A stretch of 64,000 bases of DNA, taken from Epiperipatus broadwayi (lineage: Eukaryota; Onychophora; Udeonychophora; Euonychophora; Peripatidae). This document shows positions 58,976 through 64,000 of the stretch, piece after piece. A model generated the notes under the pieces. The model did no database searches. It was not told the DNA's origin and was given only the letters and a program-made list of their open reading frames with translations. The stretch spans positions 2,170,001 to 2,234,000 of the forward strand of contig JAQFVV010012497.1 in assembly GCA_028023455.1 (NCBI GenBank). The letters run 5' to 3'. A program made the translations under genes and the position numbers. Every line of letters begins with the position of its first letter. Positions within the stretch are counted from its first letter, which is position 1.

Positions 58976-59156
58976 AATAAAATCAATAATAGTATTTTAC
59001 TTTATATATGTCTAAAGCAGACTACTAGACAATTAAAACTGTAAAATTAAAAAAAAATGATTAAAGCACTGTGAGAAGTGCATAGAAGGAATATAATATT
59101 TTAAAAATTTATTCAATATAAACAATGCAAAAAGAAAAAAAAACCAAACTTCTTAG

Positions 59157-59320
59157 AAAGACAGTGATTACAATGACAAAGTCTATGCTGACTTCAAATT
59201 AGATAATGAAAGCATAGAAGTAGTTGGTAATTATTATCCCTTGAACTATTCATCAACAAAGATGATACAGTCATTAAATGATTCACTGCAGAATAACAAA
59301 AAAAATTAATTGCAATGAAA
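59157..59320 (+). pseudogene. possible LINE reverse-transcriptase fragment
   Basis: A plus frame of about 47 codons contains DYNDKVYADFKLDNESIEVV and then GNYYPLNYSS before a stop near 59,307. LDNESIEVV followed by GNY resembles the strand and turn (L-D-x-x-x-I-E-V-V-x-x-F-x-Y-L-G) downstream of the YxDD box in LINE polymerases. The match is short and the identification tentative. Confidence 0.3.
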
Positions 59321-59547
59321 CCTTGGGAAATTATTTTACATATAAAGATGACCTTTAAAATCAAAAATCAGAATTGTTTCTCTATAAAGTTTTCTGTGAA
59401 TTTCTATGAATCAAAAGTTGGGCATTAATTTTTCAAGTGTGCAGTGCCTTGAAAAGCCTAATGTGGTTAATTTATTAATCATTTTCATGCTTTTTACTTT
59501 TAGCTGTTTTCAGGTGTTTAGCACCATAATAAATTTTTTAAAAGCAT

Positions 59548-59634
59548 CAGCGGGGAAGCAAACTCGCTAACCTTGGACAATTGCTTGTAAAGCAGCTGTC
59601 ACTGACCTCTTGACCACCAATGGATTTGAGATCA
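59548..59634 (-). repeat. tRNA-derived SINE head (same family as 36.8 kb)
   Basis: On the minus strand: A-box-like GTGGTCAAGAGGTCAGTG and B-box-like GCGAGTTTGCTTCC, followed by CCGCTGATGCT. The head is aligned with that at 36.9 kb (TTAGCCGAGAGGTCATC ... GTGGGTTCGCCTTCC ... GATGATGCT). No clear target duplication. Confidence 0.5.
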
Positions 59635-60277
59635 ATTTTCACAATAACTTCAGTTTTAATAATGTTAGAGCAAAAAGCTTTACATTGATAGAAAATAGAA
59701 AAACTAATGAAAAAATAAGGCTAAGAAAAATACTGATTACCATTAAAAAAGTAAAAAAAAAAATTTCAATATCCAAAAAAATTATTACTTTATTGTTTGT
59801 TCATAATTTCTAATTTATCATTAACTAAGTTTAAAATTGCTTCTTCACTGATAATTTTTTTGTATCCCTTACAAAATTCTCATTTAAACCATATATAATA
59901 CTTTTTACCTGAAATAATCCAAAGCTTCCGAACTTACAAAAGTAATAGCATAAGAATTCTTCATTTTTATCTTGTACTCCAAAAGTTAAAAAATCTCAAG
60001 GCATCATAAGAAAAAGATTCATCATAATAAACGATAAAAAATAAATCATTTCCAGAAAAGTGGATATACATTTGTAATCATAAAAATTGGCTTCTTGCCT
60101 ATTCAAAACTAGAAATTGAAGATCACTGTCTGTATCAATGATAAAATGAGTCTCCTCTCTTCATTTTATATTTTTTGTGCATTCCAGTGATGCTATCTTG
60201 TTATATTTACTGTCCCTAAGGTATAATTTATTTGCATAAAGCTTATTTTCTAGCTGTATACTTGAAAATAATATGCT

Positions 60278-60355
60278 GCAAGATGTGGCAAATTACTGAC
60301 TCCATCGCATGAGTAAAGGCATAGGCAAGAATCTGGATTTGATTCTTTGTGCATA
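60278..60355 (+). repeat. possible tRNA-derived SINE head
   Basis: AAGATGTGGCAAATTACTG (A-box-like) and CTGGATTTGATTCTTTG (B-box-like) at about tRNA spacing. Weak. Confidence 0.3.
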
Positions 60356-62074
60356 CAATTCCATCTGGTATACATAACTATTGTGGCTATCAACACACAC
60401 ACACCACTTGAAATCTCTCTTTATTGATTTTAAGTTCATGTTGTCACATTGTACTATGCACGGTAAATTTTATGATTACTTCATATCCTGCAATCTTTCT
60501 GAGCATCTGATAATCAATTTCAAACTTTATATTATACTGCTCTAAAATATTCTAACTGTATAGATGCAATTAAAATCATTACTTGTTATACAAGCATACA
60601 TGCTAGTACATACTAACACAATTACAGACATGCTAATAAATTATTAAACCTTTTAAGAGTCATTATGTCTAAAAAATAAGGTTGTCTCAAACTTAGATCA
60701 GAGCCCCAAAATTACATTGTACACAATTGTTTAATTTACAAATATAATTTAAATACTACACAGATGTGTTAGTACAAAGAAAAATCTATAATAATAATAA
60801 TCAAATAAAAAAAAACCAACTAAAATGATAATAATAATAAAAATCTAAATACTGTAATAAATAATAAAAAAACCTAAAATAAATACTTACATATAATATA
60901 CAGTCTAATGTTTATTTTCGAAATAAAGGCCTTGAAATTGCAAAATCTTGGAAGCATGTTGATTCCATTTTGTAATTATATTTTGCTGTTAAAACATTTA
61001 AGCTTTGTTTTCTCTGTACAATCTAATAAATTAAGCAGAAAAAAGGAATTAAATGGACTTATTACAAATATTAATAAAAAATCGAAATTTTAACTCATTT
61101 TAACATGCCATACATCATATTAAAAAATAAATTAAACTGCAAAGAATGATGATATAGGCACATGCATAGACCATTTTGGTGAAAACAAAGAAATTTTAAT
61201 TCCAAACGAATGAGCAGCAGCCTTGCTAACTTTTATGAAATTAAAGATCTTTATTCTTTAATAATGTATATGTCTCAAAATGTTTATTAAAATTATAAAA
61301 ACAAATGAAAGTAATTTTAAAAATAAAATATTAATTTTGCAAATGAATAAAAAAGTTATCACAACAAACGTTTTCGTTTTAGTCTTCAGGCTAAAAAAAT
61401 GTTTTACAATGAATGATAAATAATTCTGAATTAATTTTTATTAGAAATATATATCAGTAGATAATATATTCACTTAATGAGTACATGGCAAAAAATAATA
61501 TCCACAACATTTTAGGCTAATACATTTTCTTTACTTTATTTTTGATAAAAAAAATCAGGTTCAAATAAAATCTGTACGTTAGTATCATATATACTTACCA
61601 AAAAACAATATTTCATTTAATTTTAGAAAAATAAAACTAAATAATTAAACAAATTAAATGTAAATTTATGATTTCCAATTTCAAAATTTTAATGGCACAA
61701 TAACTATTTTTAAATGCAATGTTGAAATCCAGATTTTAACCCACACCTTTGACTTTGTTTTTTTTTTTTTTGGTCTGAATGATATTGAAATGTAACTATT
61801 TATGTTGAAGTTAATATCAATAAATATACATTTTAGTTCAAGTCTTGTCATCAAATGAATGCAAAACTGCCAAAGGAATATTACCGAATAACCACCAGTA
61901 AGCCACATTAGGCCTTACTGCATTGGGGTTGCAGCACCAAAATTAAACCAAATGAAGTGATTCAGTAAACAAGATTCAAGAGGTTAAAAAAATCAATATG
62001 AGATGAGCCTTAAAAACTGTGCATTTTAAAATGATTGAAAATATTAATTTAAAATGATCTAACCCAATAAACAT
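60356..62074. other. AT-rich DNA, nothing supported
   Basis: ATAATAATA tracts near 60,780-60,880. A minus-strand donor-like TTTTTG|GTAAGT near 61,600 has no open exon before it. Frames at 60,908-61,093 and 61,681-61,908 are chance-like. Confidence 0.4.
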
Positions 62075-62416
62075 CACATGACCACCACCTCTTATGCTTA
62101 TGTGTAACTGTTGTTAAAACAGGCAAAACTCACTATACATATTGCCACACACAGCAAGCTAGAGTAATCAATGGATGCCAGAAGGCTTGTGCAAAAAATC
62201 CCCACTAGTGCGTACTCATCCAATATTGCCACACACAGCAAGCTAGAGTAATCAATGAATGCCAGAACGCTTGTGCATAAAATCCCCATCTAGTGCCTAC
62301 TCATCCACAAGCCAGAAACTAGTCTGGGGATATTGGATGAGTAGGCACTAGATGGGGATTTTATATACAAGCCTTCTGGCATCCATTGATTACTCTAGCG
62401 AGTTTTGCCTGTTTTA
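62075..62416 (+). mobile_element. hairpin retroposon-like element (family A), copy 3, internally duplicated
   Basis: Same head (CACATGACCACC...TTATGCTTATG) and same ends (TTAAAACAGGCAAAACTC ... GAGTTTTGCCTGTTTTA) as copies 1 and 2. The inner part holds a direct duplication: ATATTGCCACACACAGCAAG followed by CTAGAGTAATCAATG occurs twice (about 62,138 and 62,225), and the block CATCTAGTGCCTACTCATCC is mirrored by GGATGAGTAGGCACTAGATG. I found no clean target duplication, so this copy may be older. The 63-codon minus frame inside is not a gene. Confidence 0.7.
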
Positions 62417-62829
62417 AACTGATCTACTGAACAAAGCAATGAATATAATAAAAGAAAATATGTGTTAAGTAAAAAAATTTTTTATATATATTTAAATATA
62501 AAGTCTTATTTTAGCACTTATTTCCATTTTGGAATATGAAATAGCTGCCTCATTCCTTTATTTTGGGTTATGTGATATTTTGATCTCTTTACAAATCAAA
62601 CAGATGATTTTAAGGCTTTATTAATTTATTTATTCACATTTTTTTTTTTGTTTAATATAAAACCTTATTTCAAACAAACTTAATTAATTTTAAGGCTTTG
62701 TGTATTTATTTCTTCAGCTAATGCATTAAGGCAACAAGAAAACACTCTGCTTTATAATTATCTTGTTTTTATTATGAGTAGTTGTACAGGAATCATTATG
62801 CTTGGTGTTGTGACCTTAGCTAAAAATAG
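62417..62829. other. AT-rich DNA before the LINE
   Basis: No feature apart from T runs. Confidence 0.4.
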
Positions 62830-64000
62830 CTTTGGTGTTTTTCCCAGAAGGAGTAGACATGAGGCTACTCAGATTGTAAACCTGCAAACTCCTCATAAAC
62901 TTCAATCATTAAGAGAAGACATATTGAAACTTGGCACATGAAATGTTATAGATCTTCGAGAAGAGTGGAAATTTGAAAATTTTGAAAAGAGAGTTGTGTA
63001 TAAATAATATCAATGTTATAGTATTATGTGAAGTGAGATGGAAAAAATGTGGCAAAATAAGTAGTGGAGATGTGAAGTTATTTTATTTTCGTGGTGCTGG
63101 CATTCCTGTTGGGAAAAGAATTTGGAATAGTGTGGCAAAGGTTGATTGTACTGACGATAGGCTGCTGCTGATGAGAATAAATGCAATTTCTAAGTATTTG
63201 GTAATCATAAAAGTTTATATGGTGACTACTAGTCATGATGATATTTAAAATTGATGAAATATATGAAAAGATAGAGAAATTATCCAATATGAAGAAAAAA
63301 ATGCCTGTATATTGCTATTGGGTAATTGGAAGGCTGTTGTGGGAAAGTGTAAAGAAGGGAAAATTGTTGGACATTATGGTATAACCGGCTTGTATAATTT
63401 TGTAAGGAGTATGGGATTGCAATTGCAAAATTTGCTTTAAAAACTATATAAGAATGCATATATGGAAAGCTTCAAGTGACAGAGAACATTATCAAATTGA
63501 TTATATAATGATTCAGGATAGATGCAAGAATGCAATACATTAAGGGTTCACATACTTTGCCTGGTGCTGATATAAATTCAGATCAGAATTTGGTAATGGT
63601 TAAATTAAAATTGAGTTTAAAAAGAATTAAAAGAGAAATAAGATATGAAAGATGGTACTTGAATAAATTAAAGAGAAATGAAAAAAAGGAAAATTTGGTT
63701 TAAAATGTGAAAATGAAATAAAAAAGATTGTTAAAGATAATGAATATATTAACAGCCCTAATAAATGTTGGTGTAGAATTAAAGAAGGATTCCTAAAAAC
63801 AACAACAACAAAAAAAAAAAAAATGAAAGAGGCATTATTCAGTTAAGGAAAGTTAAATGACCTTAGATAACGGAAGGTATGTTGGGAAATATGGAAGAAT
63901 GTAACTACTGAGGAAGGGCAAAGTGTATATAGAAAAATTAATAATGAGCTAATTCAGCAAAAGAAAAATGACTGAAGCAAGAATGTAGAGAGATAGAAAT
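62830..64000 (+). pseudogene. non-LTR retrotransposon ORF2: endonuclease domain, catalytically dead, runs off the window
   Basis: From about 62,920 the plus strand gives LKLGTW, then (after a frameshift at 62,970) INNINVIVLCEVRWKKCGKI with SSGDVKLFYF, then DDRLLLMRINAISKYLVIIK with VYM. These are the first strands of a LINE AP-endonuclease, with the catalytic E of the ExRW block present. The usual GDxN motif reads GNWK at 63321-63332 (followed by AVVG), so both metal/catalytic residues are lost. DREHYQIDYIMI follows near 63,480, and the final SDH motif reads SDQ at 63578-63586. At least four frameshifts and several stops are present, so no protein can be made here. The polymerase domain, if present, lies beyond the right edge. 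Upstream to 62,830 the DNA looks like the ORF2 start. Confidence 0.7.

Noticed and set aside
12715-60355. Functional tRNA genes at the A/B-box-bearing sites
   Set aside because: None folds into a full cloverleaf with paired acceptor stem; two have SINE-type target duplications.

Overview
The window looks like nuclear DNA of an invertebrate animal: very AT-rich, full of long A/T runs, with no long open frames (the longest is about 130 codons and belongs to a retrotransposon), clear splice-site-like signals, and debris of animal transposon families (non-LTR retrotransposons, a Penelope-like element, a hAT-type element, tRNA-derived SINEs). The one well-formed core promoter (TATA box 30 bases before a TCAGT initiator) is of a kind common in arthropods, but I cannot name the organism. 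There is no bacterial-type gene, operon, ribosomal RNA or CRISPR array.

Layout. 1-2.6 kb: AT-rich DNA with a degenerate minisatellite and a small hairpin element. 2.6-3.0 kb: CCAAT/TATA/initiator promoter and a candidate first exon (+). 3-30 kb: mostly AT-rich intron-like or intergenic DNA with a LINE scrap (4.4 kb), foldback elements (5.3-5.9, 18.7, 23.9-24.8, 28.5 kb), a hAT-type element (9.3-10.3 kb), an interspersed repeat with a CCCAAGCAATAAA block (18.6-19.2, 25.9-26.8 kb) and a decayed LINE endonuclease on the minus strand (27.4-28.1 kb). 30.6-31.3 kb: two candidate coding exons (+). 32.8-33.5 kb: a minisatellite of alternating long and short units. 34.1-37.3 kb: CpG-richer DNA with a candidate exon, a SINE and a 60-base minisatellite. 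38.76-38.86 kb: the best candidate internal coding exon. 41-42.7 kb: a decayed Penelope-like reverse transcriptase (-), itself interrupted by a hairpin element and a SINE, both with target-site duplications. 43.2-44.9 kb: two LINE 3' fragments and a hairpin element. 46.7 kb: an unidentified coding-like segment with a frameshift. 53.0-53.1 kb: a candidate minus-strand first exon in a CpG cluster. 53.8-56.3 kb: two LINE remnants (-). 57.2-58.2 kb: a 1-kb head-to-head palindrome of a 366-base repeat. 59-62.4 kb: SINEs and a third hairpin element. 62.8-64 kb: a dead LINE endonuclease running off the end.

If the candidate exons are real, the window contains the 5' part of at least one plus-strand gene with introns of many kilobases, and possibly the first exon of a minus-strand gene near 53 kb. 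All coding-exon calls rest on splice signals, an open frame and a local rise in GC only; I recognise none of the host proteins. The most interesting material is the set of self-complementary elements with 13-base target duplications, the inverted repeats carrying decayed hammerhead-ribozyme-like cores, and the dated nesting inside the Penelope-like element.
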